Assembly: GCA_947589245.1 (NCBI GenBank)
Contig: CANQBD010000003.1
Coordinates: 1 to 64,000, forward strand
From: an uncultured Anaeroplasmataceae bacterium
Lineage (GTDB): Bacteria > Bacillota_I > Bacilli_A > Acholeplasmatales > Anaeroplasmataceae
Length of the DNA: 64,000 nt
Direction of reading: 5' to 3'
In this document: in pieces, positions 18,020-27,600 of the stretch
Layout of the letters: each line of letters starts with the position of its first letter
How positions within the stretch are numbered: the first letter of the stretch is position 1
Program-made: the position numbers and the translations under genes
The notes under the pieces: generated by a model
Told to the model about the DNA's origin: nothing
The model's input: the letters and a program-made list of their open reading frames with translations, nothing else
The model's database searches: none

Positions 18020-19495
18020 TCATTTAAAACTTGCTTTGCGAATTGCCTTGTTCCAACCCTCTAATTTAACATCTCGATCTTCACAAAGCATTTGTGGAAT
18101 AAATGACCTTTCTATAGGATTCATTAACTTTATCTCTTCTAAGTTTTCAAAAAGATTAAGATTTAAGGCAGCTAAGTAAAAAGCACCTAAGGCAGTTACT
18201 TCCTTATTTTTAGGTCTCACAATATCAGCATTTGTAATATCAGCTTGAAATTCCAACAAGAAATTATTTTCTGTAGCACCACCATCCACAGAAATTTTAA
18301 GGATATCTACACCCAAATCTTTTTTCATTGCCGAAACTACATCATTGACCTCAAAGGCTATTGCCTCTAAGGCAGCACGCGTAATATGAGCCCTATTGGT
18401 TCCGCGAGTAATGCCTGTAATTAATCCTTCGGCCTCAAAGTTCCAATAAGGTGCCCCTAATCCTACAAAGGCAGGAACTAAAAAAACTCCATTAGTACTT
18501 TCTACACTCCTAGCTAGTTTTTCCGATTCTGAAGCACTAGCAATAATCTTAAGCTCATCTCTTAGCCATTGAATTACTGCACCACCTACAAATACACTTC
18601 CTTCTAGAACATAGGAAGGCTTCTTATCTGTTTGACAACCTAATGATGTGATAAGACCATTTTTAGAAACTAGCGCTTCATCACCTGTATTCATCAATAA
18701 AAAACAACCTGTTCCATAGGTAACCTTAAGATCTCCTTTGGCAAAGCAGCATTGGCCAAATAAAGCAGATTGCTGATCGCCTGCAACTCCACTAATTGAG
18801 ACCTCAAAGCCCAATATGTCTTTATCTGTTAAGCCATAATTATAACTTGATGGACATACCTCTGGTAAAATCTCCATAGGAATATCAAATAACTTACATA
18901 AATAAGAATCCCAAGCAAGAGTATGGATATTATATAGCATCGTACGAGAGGCATTTGTATAATCTGTTTTATAAATTTTACCACCAGAAAGCTGCCACAT
19001 AAGATAGGTATCAATAGTTCCAACAAGTAACCGATGAGAATTTAGAAGTTCTTGGGCTTTAGGCACATTTTTAAGTAACCATTCTATCTTACTTGCTGAA
19101 AAATAGGAATCTAATTTCAAACCAGTTCTCGCAATAATTTCTTCTTTATATTTTTCTAACTCTACACAGCGATTCATCGTTCTACGGCATTGCCATACAA
19201 TCGCATTATAAATTGGCTCTCCAGTCTGTTTATCCCACATTACAACTGTTTCTCTTTGATTGGTAATTCCCATGCCAATTAGTTCGGAATGCTTTACGCG
19301 AGCTTCAGTCAAAGCTGTAGAAATCACACTTCTAACACTAGATAATATATCGATTGGATTATGTTCTACCCAGCTTGGATGAGGATAAATTTGTCTAAAC
19401 TCCTGTTGAGCTTGACCAACCACTTTACCACTAGTATTAAAAATAATGGCTCTACTAGATGTAGTTCCTTGATCAATGACTAATATATATTTCAA
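18020..19495 (-). CDS. glpK: Glycerol kinase
   Basis: About 491 residues; phosphorylates glycerol to glycerol-3-phosphate for glycolysis and lipid synthesis. It carries DQGTTSSRAIIF, NQRETVVMWD, GVAGDQQSALFGQ and VDGGATENNFLLEFQADI. The ribosome site AGGTGAT overlaps two upstream ATGs (19510, 19501) but is ideally placed for the in-frame TTG at 19495, which gives a Bacillus-like N-terminus. In PTS-controlled GlpK enzymes a histidine in a SYHF-type segment is phosphorylated by HPr; here that segment reads SSYNYG, so the site is missing. No glpF or glpD is adjacent. Confidence 0.95.
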   Translation of the reverse strand: MKYILVIDQGTTSSRAIIFNTSGKVVGQAQQEFRQIYPHPSWVEHNPIDILSSVRSVISTALTEARVKHSELIGMGITNQRETVVMWDKQTGEPIYNAIVWQCRRTMNRCVELEKYKEEIIARTGLKLDSYFSASKIEWLLKNVPKAQELLNSHRLLVGTIDTYLMWQLSGGKIYKTDYTNASRTMLYNIHTLAWDSYLCKLFDIPMEILPEVCPSSYNYGLTDKDILGFEVSISGVAGDQQSALFGQCCFAKGDLKVTYGTGCFLLMNTGDEALVSKNGLITSLGCQTDKKPSYVLEGSVFVGGAVIQWLRDELKIIASASESEKLARSVESTNGVFLVPAFVGLGAPYWNFEAEGLITGITRGTNRAHITRAALEAIAFEVNDVVSAMKKDLGVDILKISVDGGATENNFLLEFQADITNADIVRPKNKEVTALGAFYLAALNLNLFENLEEIKLMNPIERSFIPQMLCEDRDVKLEGWNKAIRKASFK

Positions 19496-19541
19496 ATTCA
19501 TCACCTTCATCTTTTATTAATTTAACTAATTTCTTGATTTC

Positions 19542-19570
19542 ATTATAAAATTTATAGTATTTAATGTCAA
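19542..19570 (-). promoter_or_regulatory. Consensus promoter of glpK
   Basis: TTGACA, exactly 17 bases, TATAAT on the minus strand: a perfect sigma-A promoter about 45 bases before glpK. Confidence 0.88.
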
Positions 19571-19572
19571 AC

Positions 19573-19600
19573 AAAAAGGCCCTATAGATTAAACTATAGG
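19573..19600 (-). terminator. Terminator after the DUF1294 gene
   Basis: CCTATAG and CTATAGG with a GGCCTTTTTG tail on the minus strand, just after the stop and directly before the glpK promoter. Confidence 0.85.
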
Positions 19601-19606
19601 ACTAAT

Positions 19607-19936
19607 TTATAATAATATCGCTAAGCTAATAAATAGAGAGGCTTGGACAATTAAGGCAAGCATATTATTTAAAGGAAAATACCAATGATGTGTTTTATGT
19701 CTCATAGCATATATTCCTAAAAAACCCCCAATTCCGCCCATAAGCCATGGTAAGATAAGGAGTGTTTTTTCCTTTATTCGCCATAATCCCTTTTTAGCTA
19801 AGGTCTTATCTCGTTTATAGACCATAGCAGTAATCAAAGACATAACTGCTTCTACTAAAGCTAAAATCCATAAAAGAATTTCTTTATTAATCAATAAATT
19901 CAAATTCAAATTCAAAAATACGAACAGTATCACCAT
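19607..19936 (-). CDS. DUF1294 small membrane protein
   Basis: A protein of up to 109 residues with three or four hydrophobic segments and the DUF1294 signature GGIGGFLGIYAMRHKTHHWYF near residues 67-87, given here as one family block. The function is unknown. It overlaps the 3' end of obgE by 50 bases if the ATG at 19936 is used, with no strong ribosome site; an internal TTG start is also possible, so the N-terminus is uncertain. It ends the rplU-prp-rpmA-obgE gene string and has its own terminator. Confidence 0.75.
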   Translation of the reverse strand: MVILFVFLNLNLNLLINKEILLWILALVEAVMSLITAMVYKRDKTLAKKGLWRIKEKTLLILPWLMGGIGGFLGIYAMRHKTHHWYFPLNNMLALIVQASLFISLAILL

Positions 19937-21161
19937 TTTTTACACCAAGCTTTCTTAATTCATCATCTAAACCATAGGTTCTAAGCTGTCTAGCAAAACG
20001 CATTCTGCCAGAATCAGAATCAAAATCAGACATTTCAAAAAGACGCTTTAATCCAGCTCCTGTAACATTATAGATGCCATCATCTTGCCGAGTAATTTCA
20101 AAAAATTTTTCTTTATCCTTGAAGGTGTATTCCACCTCTTGTTCTTCATCATCTTCAAATAATGAAAATTCTTCAGTCACAGCCAAAGTATCAGCAATTT
20201 TATAAAGTAATTCATCTAAATTATTTTTAGTAAAGGCAGAAATCTCAATAATAGGTAATTTTACTTTCTTTTTAAATTCCTTTAAGTTTTCCTTAGCACT
20301 AGGCTCATCCATTTTATTAGCAACTAAAATCATTGGCCGTTTAGAAAGATTCATCTTATAATTTTCCAACTCTTGATTAATGCTTAAATAATCATTATAT
20401 GGATCACGACCATCAATGGCTGCCATATCAATCACATGAACAATAACCCGACATCTTTCAATATGTCTTAAAAATTGTAGACCAAGCCCTGCACCTTGAG
20501 ATGCACCTTCAATGATACCAGGTAAGTCAGCCATAACAAAGCTTCGACCATCGGGTACTAAAACCATTCCAAGATTTGGAACAATCGTTGTAAAATGATA
20601 AGGTGCAATCTTAGGCCGTGCCTTAGACACAGCAGCAATTAAAGTTGATTTGCCAACACTTGGATACCCAACAAGACCACAATCAGCTAAGATTTTAAGT
20701 TCACATCTAATTTTACGTTTTTCACCAGGTTCACCTTTTTCACAAAAGTCAGGGCATTTCAAAATACCTGTAGCAAAAGCCATATTACCACGACCACCAC
20801 GTCCACCTTTTGCAACAACTACTTCTTGTTTATGTTTAGTTATATCACCAATTATTTTATCAGTTTCATCATCATAAATAACGGTCCCAACAGGTACCTT
20901 GATATAAGTATGAAGTGCACAAGCTCCAGTCATACCTTTATGTCGTCCTTTCTCACCAGCATTGCCTGTTAAAACTCGATGATAACGTAAGTCTAAAAGA
21001 GTTGAAAGACCTTCATCCCCAACAAAGATGATTGATCCACCATCACCACCACTACCACCGAATGGCCCGCCTTTTTCAACCTTAAGCTCACGTCTATATG
21101 CAACAATACCATCGCCACCTTTGCCAGCTTCAACTTCCATTTTGGCTAAATCAACAAACAT
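19887..21161 (-). CDS. obgE: GTPase Obg (CgtA)
   Basis: A 424-residue Obg GTPase, an essential factor in late 50S ribosome assembly and stress control. The glycine-rich Obg domain (residues 1-157; EAGKGGDGIVAYRRE, GGRGGRGN) precedes the G domain with G1 GYPSVGKST, G3 DLPGIIEGAS and G4 NKMD, and then an OCT domain ending in an acidic tail. AAAAGGAGG lies before the ATG. It follows rpmA after a terminator-like hairpin. Confidence 0.97.
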   Translation of the reverse strand: MFVDLAKMEVEAGKGGDGIVAYRRELKVEKGGPFGGSGGDGGSIIFVGDEGLSTLLDLRYHRVLTGNAGEKGRHKGMTGACALHTYIKVPVGTVIYDDETDKIIGDITKHKQEVVVAKGGRGGRGNMAFATGILKCPDFCEKGEPGEKRKIRCELKILADCGLVGYPSVGKSTLIAAVSKARPKIAPYHFTTIVPNLGMVLVPDGRSFVMADLPGIIEGASQGAGLGLQFLRHIERCRVIVHVIDMAAIDGRDPYNDYLSINQELENYKMNLSKRPMILVANKMDEPSAKENLKEFKKKVKLPIIEISAFTKNNLDELLYKIADTLAVTEEFSLFEDDEEQEVEYTFKDKEKFFEITRQDDGIYNVTGAGLKRLFEMSDFDSDSGRMRFARQLRTYGLDDELRKLGVKNGDTVRIFEFEFEFID

Positions 21162-21187
21162 GATAAAAACCTCCTTAAAAGTATTTC

Positions 21188-21216
21188 AAAAAAAAGTACC
21201 CATATTCAATGGGTAC
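21188..21216 (-). terminator. Terminator between rpmA and obgE
   Basis: GTACCCAT and ATGGGTAC form a perfect 8-bp stem followed by eight Ts on the minus strand, 14 bases after the L27 stop. No promoter fits between it and obgE, so it is probably a partial terminator. Confidence 0.8.
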
Positions 21217-21229
21217 AATAAGTAACTTT

Positions 21230-21511
21230 TTAAGCTACTGGATAAACAGAAACCTGTTTCTTGTCGCGACCTTTACGTTCAAATTTAACAACACCGTCAA
21301 CCTTTGAAAATAAAGTATCATCACCACCACGACCAACATTGTTACCAGGTAAAATCTTGGTACCTCTTTGACGATATAAGATTGAACCAGCAGTAACTAC
21401 TTGACCATCGCTAGCTTTAGCTCCAAGACGCTTAGCCTCAGAATCACGACCGTTCTTAGTAGAACCTACACCCTTTTTAGATGCAAATAATTGTAAATTA
21501 AGCTTTAGCAT
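21230..21511 (-). CDS. rpmA: 50S ribosomal protein L27
   Basis: A 93-residue L27 with the Firmicute N-terminal extension [10 protein letters not shown] ahead of [17 protein letters not shown]. The extension is removed between alanine and the following residues by the protease Prp, whose gene is directly upstream. GGAGGATTTAG precedes the ATG. The mature N-terminus reaches the peptidyl-transferase centre. Confidence 0.98.
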   Translation of the reverse strand: MLKLNLQLFASKKGVGSTKNGRDSEAKRLGAKASDGQVVTAGSILYRQRGTKILPGNNVGRGGDDTLFSKVDGVVKFERKGRDKKQVSVYPVA

Positions 21512-21523
21512 ATCTAAATCCTC

Positions 21524-21832
21524 CTATTTCTTATAAGTTAAATATTTTGGATATTGCTTAGAAATTTCTTCTAACGTATACTCTAAATTCTCGAAAATTG
21601 CATTAGCAGTCACATCAGTAGTTTTTACCTGTAAGCGAAAGTATCCTTCATCACAAACTAAATCGATAATGTTGTAACTTAAATTTAATTTCTCGATTAA
21701 ATTCGCTGTGTATATGCAAACTGTTGAAATACTAGCACATACAATATCATGACCATATTCAGCATAATTTGCATGACCTTTTACTTCAATAGTTGCTTCT
21801 TGATTTTTTCTTAAAACACTATATGTAGTCAT
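21524..21832 (-). CDS. prp: Ribosomal-processing cysteine protease Prp
   Basis: A 102-residue Prp (YsxB) protease that trims the L27 N-terminal extension. The catalytic pair lies in the family block GHANYAEYGHDIVCASIS (histidine near residue 19, cysteine near residue 32). It sits between rplU and rpmA as in most Firmicutes, two bases after the rplU stop, and has no strong ribosome site of its own, so translation is probably coupled. Confidence 0.96.
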   Translation of the reverse strand: MTTYSVLRKNQEATIEVKGHANYAEYGHDIVCASISTVCIYTANLIEKLNLSYNIIDLVCDEGYFRLQVKTTDVTANAIFENLEYTLEEISKQYPKYLTYKK

Positions 21833-21834
21833 AA

Positions 21835-22146
21835 TTAAGCGTTGATAGCTTCAACAACTAATTTAGTATATGATTGACGATGACCCTTCTTACGAGCTGA
21901 ATGCTTTCTACGACGGAACTTGAAGATTACAATCTTCTTACCTCTTCCTTGTTTTTCACATTTAGCAGTTACAGTAGCACCAGCAACATATGGAGTACCA
22001 ACTAAAGGCTTCTTTTCACCAGATACAAATAATACTTTATCGAAAGTATAAGTTTCACCTTCTGCAACATCTAGTTTTTCAACATAGATTGCTTGACCAA
22101 CTTCTACTTGAACCTGTTTTCCACCAGTTTCTACAATTGCATACAT
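21835..22146 (-). CDS. rplU: 50S ribosomal protein L21
   Basis: A 103-residue L21 with [15 protein letters not shown] at the start and the basic C-terminal [20 protein letters not shown] block, given as two short motifs of the family. It begins the rplU-prp-rpmA operon. AGGAGGTAATACG precedes the ATG, and the leader upstream may be regulatory. Confidence 0.97.
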   Translation of the reverse strand: MYAIVETGGKQVQVEVGQAIYVEKLDVAEGETYTFDKVLFVSGEKKPLVGTPYVAGATVTAKCEKQGRGKKIVIFKFRRRKHSARKKGHRQSYTKLVVEAINA

Positions 22147-22149
22147 GTC

Positions 22150-22233
22150 GTATTACCTCCTTATAAATTAAGACACACTATTGAGGTAGATATCAATCAT
22201 TTATAACCTCTTCTAAGTGGTGCATGTTACAAC
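22150..22233 (-). promoter_or_regulatory. Structured rplU leader, possible L21 leader
   Basis: The roughly 85-base leader between the predicted transcription start and rplU can form a stem of TTGTAAC with GTTATAA enclosing CACCACTTAGAAGAG. Firmicute rplU genes often carry an autoregulatory L21 leader; I cannot confirm the match without a covariance model. Confidence 0.35.
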
Positions 22234-22239
22234 ATTATA

Positions 22240-22268
22240 ATGATACATTATTTTCAAACAATAGTCAA
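22240..22268 (-). promoter_or_regulatory. Promoter of rplU-prp-rpmA
   Basis: TTGACT, 17 bases, TATCAT on the minus strand. A strong sigma-A match. Confidence 0.78.
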
Positions 22269-22331
22269 GATAAAATTTGATTATTTTTTATCGTTCTAAG
22301 TTGTAAAATTTAAATTGATAGTAATAAAGAG

Positions 22332-22355
22332 AAAAAAGCCACCCAAAAGGGTGGC
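22332..22355 (-). terminator. Terminator of the CotH-like gene
   Basis: GCCACCC, loop TTTT, GGGTGGC and six Ts on the minus strand. Confidence 0.92.
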
Positions 22356-22410
22356 ACCACCTAATAAATAAAGAGTTTATATTCAACACTCAATTTAATC
22401 ATATATTGCT

Positions 22411-24399
22411 TTAAGATGTATAAACTGACAATATATGATTCAAACTTTCATTTAACCACTCTAATAAGTAATCAACCTGTCCTTCCCATGTAGTAATTGC
22501 TACCATTTCATCTGTGTTTGGCCAATTTGGTTTTCCTAAAATATCCCATCTTAAAAAATTTCTTTCAAAAGAAGCTTTGTAATCAATTAAAGTATCTTTT
22601 ACATTATCAAAATAATTTCTAATTTCATCTTGGTAAGAAGCTAATCTTTCTCCAACCATAGCTTTAATTTCTGGACAATTTAATAACCCATTGTACCAAG
22701 GATTACATGTTGCCATTATTATATTAGGATTAGAAGTCCAATTATAATTGCAGTTTCCACCACTTATATCAAAATCCCATATTGGACCACTATGAAGTTT
22801 GCCTTGGGCATCTTTATACATAAAAAAACTTGAAAAACCAACATCACAATTATTAAATAATTCATGTATTATATAAGAATCAATAAATGTATCTATATCA
22901 ATATATTGTTGAATTTGACTAATTTCTTTAGATTCTAAAGCATTCATAGCATCTATAAGAAATTGCTTAATATAAGTAAGATATGGGGTAAAATCATCAA
23001 GATTGTCAAGATCTTCATAATCTGGACTTTTTATCGCATAATTAACATCATTAACCACCACATAATCTTTATTCTCTATACCTTCCTCAGGAGCACGTCC
23101 GTCTAGTTCAATTAAATATCCCATATCAGCTGGATTTGGTGCTTGTTCAAAATCATCTTCTATGTCAACACGTGTTGATCCTGTTTCGTTTTGCTCACAA
23201 ATCAAATAAACACCAATATATTCACCATTTAAATAAACATCTACGAATTGAGTTTTAGTAGTTGTTTGATTAATATAGTCAAATTTTTCACCTAAAGTAT
23301 ATGCCACATAATTTCTTACCAAGCTAGGATCAGAATAATTAGCAATCAATGTCCAAGTTTTTGCCGAACCATTGCCAAATAAATCTACTTTTTTATCAAA
23401 TTTTAATTTATATGGCTTTTTAGGCAGACCCCAAGTAGAATTACCTCTACCTTTGATTTTGCCAGAAAAATCATCAAAATTATATTCATCTTGGGCATTA
23501 GAAACCGAAATGGAGCAGTTAATATAATCATCCTTAGAAACTATTTCTGCTTGGTCTTGAGTATCAATATAGAAAATTGGTAACTCAAGTGCTTCGACTT
23601 CAAATAATGGTTTAATTGTCTCAAAATCATCTAAAGAAGAAGAAAAAGAAATTGTTTCTCGCAAATCTCCAGTATTCCATCTTAAAAAGGTGTAACCTAA
23701 GGAAGCCTCTGCTTTTAAAACCATATAATCACAATCTTCACAATGTTGTTCTACTATATTTCCAGTATGATGGCCCTTAGAATTATAAATTTCTTCTAAT
23801 ACTTGCCACTCACTCATATTGTGTTCCATATTAACTTTTTCGCCACATAATAAGCAATATTTATAATGCTTATCTTTAGCTGTTACAAAATCAGAAAATT
23901 TATGATTCGTAGAAATACTATCCACAATTTCTTTTCTTTGCTGCTGACACTTTTCACAAGTATAAGTTATAATTCCTGGTGTAATACAAGTAGGTTGTAA
24001 GGTAATTACTCCCTCATCCCATTGATGTCCTGCATAAGAAAAATTCTCTTCTACAACTATCGAACTACTATCATCAAAAATTATAGTCATAACTCCACAC
24101 TCGATAGTGACAGAAGAAATAGCTTTACCATCTTGTCCTTTTAAACTTTCTAACCATTCTTCTTCTGTTAATTTTGGATCATCTGTGGTATATTTTTGAT
24201 AAATTTCATAGGCACTTAATCCATCTTCACCATCTTGTCCTTTTAAACTTTCTAACCATTCTTCTTCTGTTAATTTTGGATCATCTGTAGTGGATTCTTT
24301 ATAAATATCGTAGGCACTTAATCCATCTTCACTATTTTGTCCACAACTGATTAAAAACATGCCCATTACCATAAGTGTAACTATTAAAAGTTTCTTCAT
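22411..24399 (-). CDS. CotH-kinase-domain surface lipoprotein
   Basis: A 662-residue lipoprotein with lipobox LISC at cysteine 19. Residues 26-93 are two tandem 34-residue copies of DGLSAYxIYxxxTTDDPKL / TEEEWLESLKGQDG, a spacer seen in Firmicute surface proteins. Then come Cys/His repeats (CEKCQ, CLLCG, CEDCD), and from about residue 275 a CotH kinase domain: IKGRGNSTWGLPKKPYKLKF, VDVYLNGEYIGVYLICEQ and the metal-binding GPIWDFDISGGN. Spore CotH phosphorylates CotB/CotG; here the target is unknown and must be extracytoplasmic. It is the last lipoprotein of the surface locus and has its own leader and terminator. Confidence 0.87.
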   Translation of the reverse strand: MKKLLIVTLMVMGMFLISCGQNSEDGLSAYDIYKESTTDDPKLTEEEWLESLKGQDGEDGLSAYEIYQKYTTDDPKLTEEEWLESLKGQDGKAISSVTIECGVMTIIFDDSSSIVVEENFSYAGHQWDEGVITLQPTCITPGIITYTCEKCQQQRKEIVDSISTNHKFSDFVTAKDKHYKYCLLCGEKVNMEHNMSEWQVLEEIYNSKGHHTGNIVEQHCEDCDYMVLKAEASLGYTFLRWNTGDLRETISFSSSLDDFETIKPLFEVEALELPIFYIDTQDQAEIVSKDDYINCSISVSNAQDEYNFDDFSGKIKGRGNSTWGLPKKPYKLKFDKKVDLFGNGSAKTWTLIANYSDPSLVRNYVAYTLGEKFDYINQTTTKTQFVDVYLNGEYIGVYLICEQNETGSTRVDIEDDFEQAPNPADMGYLIELDGRAPEEGIENKDYVVVNDVNYAIKSPDYEDLDNLDDFTPYLTYIKQFLIDAMNALESKEISQIQQYIDIDTFIDSYIIHELFNNCDVGFSSFFMYKDAQGKLHSGPIWDFDISGGNCNYNWTSNPNIIMATCNPWYNGLLNCPEIKAMVGERLASYQDEIRNYFDNVKDTLIDYKASFERNFLRWDILGKPNWPNTDEMVAITTWEGQVDYLLEWLNESLNHILSVYTS
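24126..24330. repeat. Tandem 102-bp in-frame repeat
   Basis: Two copies of a 34-codon unit, 102 bases apart, near-identical over their first 65 bases, encode the spacer repeats of the CotH-like lipoprotein. Confidence 0.85.
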
Positions 24400-24425
24400 T
24401 TATTTGCTCCTTTTTTTATTTATTT

Positions 24426-24567
24426 GACCACCTATTAAGATAATAAATGGTTCGTTGTTTTAAAAAAATTTTTGCATTAAATGAAAAACATTGTAAAAAA
24501 CATAAAAAAATGATAAAATGTGGCATAAAATATAAAATTTGACCACCCATTATCTTAATAGGTGGTC
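24426..24567. repeat. 19-bp inverted repeat around the cotH leader
   Basis: GACCACCTATTAAGATAAT at 24426-24444 recurs as its exact reverse complement at 24549-24567. The distal copy also forms a GACCACC/GGTGGTC hairpin (24541-24567) with six Ts on the plus-strand side. The spacer is an A-rich 104 bases. Beyond it, 24574-24655 shows nothing I recognise. Confidence 0.8.
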
Positions 24568-24573
24568 TTTTTT
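24541..24573. terminator. Hairpin downstream of the LRR lipoprotein gene
   Basis: GACCACC and GGTGGTC form a strong stem with T6 on the plus strand; the minus-strand side, where the LRR gene would end, has only AAATTTTATATTTT. It is probably a bidirectional or weak terminator. Confidence 0.5.
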
Positions 24574-24655
24574 ATTCAAGAAATACTAAAATTTACAAAG
24601 ATTATTATTTAGAATAAAAACATATTTCTATAACATCATCAAAATCAACATTTTC

Positions 24656-27600
24656 TCAAGAATCTTTTCTTTCATCATAATAAAATCTAAAGTTTTCCTT
24701 ACAATACGCAAAGGCATCATCACCAATTAATACTCCATTTGCTGGTAATATTGCATATTCGAGATTTGAACACCCCATAAATGCACATTCCCCTATATAT
24801 TCTACACTGCCTAAATCTACTTTTTCTATACTATGACAAAATGCAAATGCACTGTCACCAATTGTCTTGACACTTGTTGGCAGTATAAGTTCATTTAAAT
24901 TATAACAGGAATTAAATACATTATCCTTGATTTCAACTAAACTGGAAGGAATATGAATTTTAGTTAAGCTGATACAATAATAGAAAGCAAAACTACCAAT
25001 TTCTTCTACACTATCAGGTAAATTTATATTTGTTAATTTTTGACACCAATAAAACGTTTCTTCCCCTATAGATTTTAAATTTCCTAAAATAGTCACTTCC
25101 TCTAAATTAAAACAATTATAAAATGTACGATTTCCAATTGTTTGTATGGCTGAACCTATTGTTACAACTTTCAATTTTTCACAACCAAAAAATGCCTCTT
25201 CTCCTATATTTTCTATACCATTGCCAATAGAAACATTTCTTAAATTTGAACATAAGTTAAACGCTCCTTTTTGAATAGTAAGAACACTATCAGGAATTAA
25301 AATTGAAAATAAATTTATACAATTTGAAAAGGCGTATGCACCTATTTCAGTTAAACCATTATCTATAATAACACTTGCTAAATTTGAACAATAATAAAAT
25401 GCACCATAACCTATTTTTTTAACACTGCTAGGAATATGAATGGATTTCAAATTATTAAAACTAAAAAATTGCCAATCTCCAATATCAGTGACTGTGGATG
25501 GAATCTCTATCTCTTCAATTTCTTGTAAGTTATCAAAATTGTCTTTCATGTAAATATGATCAGCATAATTCATTGGATTTGATGTTGAGTTTTGAGCATC
25601 AAAAGATATATTACACCAATCTTCTATAGTTCCATCATAATATACTATATCTAATGCGCTACATTTATAAAATGCACGATAGCCTATTTTTTTGATTGTA
25701 TTTGGAATCGTTATGCTTCTAAAACTAGAATCTTCAAAAGCATAGGCTCCAATATCATAAACTTTCTCGTTTATATATTTCGGTAATTCTATATCTTTTT
25801 CTTGACCTATATATCCTGTCAAAGTATAATTTTCATCTTTATTAAAAAATACTAACCCATTACTATTAAAGAAACTACTATCAGTTAAAACATCATATAT
25901 AGTTTTGGCATTTAATCCAATAGAGCCATTATCTTCACTACCAATCTGAATATTCAAACTAGAAAAGTTATATATTTCCAATAATTGATAACAATTCATA
26001 AAAGCTCCATAATCTATTTTAGTTATATTGGCAGGTATCTTTATAGATTTCAATTGATCAAATCCATAAAATTGCCAAGTCCCAATCTTATCTATCGTTG
26101 TCGGCAATTCTATATTAGTTACTTCTTCCCACGACCCATTATTATTTTTCATATAACAATGTCGGGCAAAATTCATCGGATTTGAACTTGACCACTGCTC
26201 ATCAAAGACTATATTACACCAAGATTCTATGTTTCCGGCATAATAAACATTTTTAAGATTACTGCAACCTGAAAAACATTTAAGACCTGTTTTCTTTAAA
26301 GATTTAGGCAATAAAATTGTATTTAGTCCACTACAATTAGCAAAAGCATTATCACCAATAATTTCAATACCTTCCCTAATTTCAATCTTTTCCAAATTAA
26401 TAAAATACTCAAAAATATTGCTTGGAATACTATCTCCACCAGATATTATAATCTCGTTGATTGTGAGTGTATCATCTGAATCAGCTTTTTCGTTCGGTAT
26501 TGCAGAAATACCATATACTGGAATTTGAACTTTTCGCAAACCATAACATTCTAAGAAAGCATTTTTTTCAATTTGGGTAACACCTTCTAATATATATAAA
26601 TTTTCTATATTCATACACATTGCAAATGCATCATCTTTGATATAACCACCTCTAATACTTACATCTTTTAATTTTGTAGGAACATAATCACTATTTTTTT
26701 CAAAAGTATCTGCACCAAAAATATATCCAAAATGTGTGTTTTCAGAATTACTTAAACTTTCTCCCGTGAATGGTAAAGAAATACTATGTAAATTAGAACA
26801 GTTAATAAAAGCAGCTTTGCCAATACTTGTTACACTATCAGGAATTACAATGTCTTGTAGACTAGAACAATAACCAAATGCACTTTTTTTAATATTTGTG
26901 ATATTATTGGATAAGTTAATTGATTTCAAATTGTTAAATCCATAAAATTGATATTCCCCTATTTCTGTTATTGTATTAGAAATATTTATATTTAAAACTT
27001 CTTCCCAAATCATATCGGTATTCTCTAAATAAAAATGATTAGAAGTGGTAGAAGAAAAAATATTGCTTTCAAATTTTATATTACACCAATCTTCTATGGT
27101 TCCTTTATAATAAATACTATCTAATTTTTCACAAGATAAAAAGGCTTTAAAATCAATTTTTTTCACAGAAGAAAACATTTTAATACTTGCAAGGTTCAAA
27201 CAATCCTTAAATGAATTTTCACCAATTTCTTCAACATTTTCGGGAATCTCTATATAGCATATGTTTGAACACCCTTCAAATGCTGATGAACCTATTATTT
27301 GTAAAGATGCAGGAAGTACAACATTAATAAGATTGGAACAACCATAAAAAGTTTTAGATTGAATTTCATTTATTTTGCCTAAGATAGTTACATTTTTTAA
27401 ACTTAAACACTCTGATAATGCTGATCTACCTATCGTTTTGATATTTGATTGAATAACAACGCTATTTATATCAGTTTTTTCAAAAGCAAATTCTTTTATT
27501 GCTGTTACAGGTAGATTGTTATAATAGTTTGGTACAATTATATCACTATCTAGAGCAGTTCCTATGCCTTCTACAGAATAACTTTCTCTATCATTATTTA

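Noticed and set aside
18829-19026. Minus-strand open frame inside glpK
   Set aside because: Out-of-frame shadow of the glycerol kinase gene.
20650-21225. Plus-strand open frames opposite obgE
   Set aside because: Proline-rich mirror frames of the glycine-rich Obg domain; no ribosome site or family features.
24126-24330. Possible CRISPR or mobile repeat
   Set aside because: Only two copies, directly adjacent, in frame and encoding the same peptide; it is a protein repeat.
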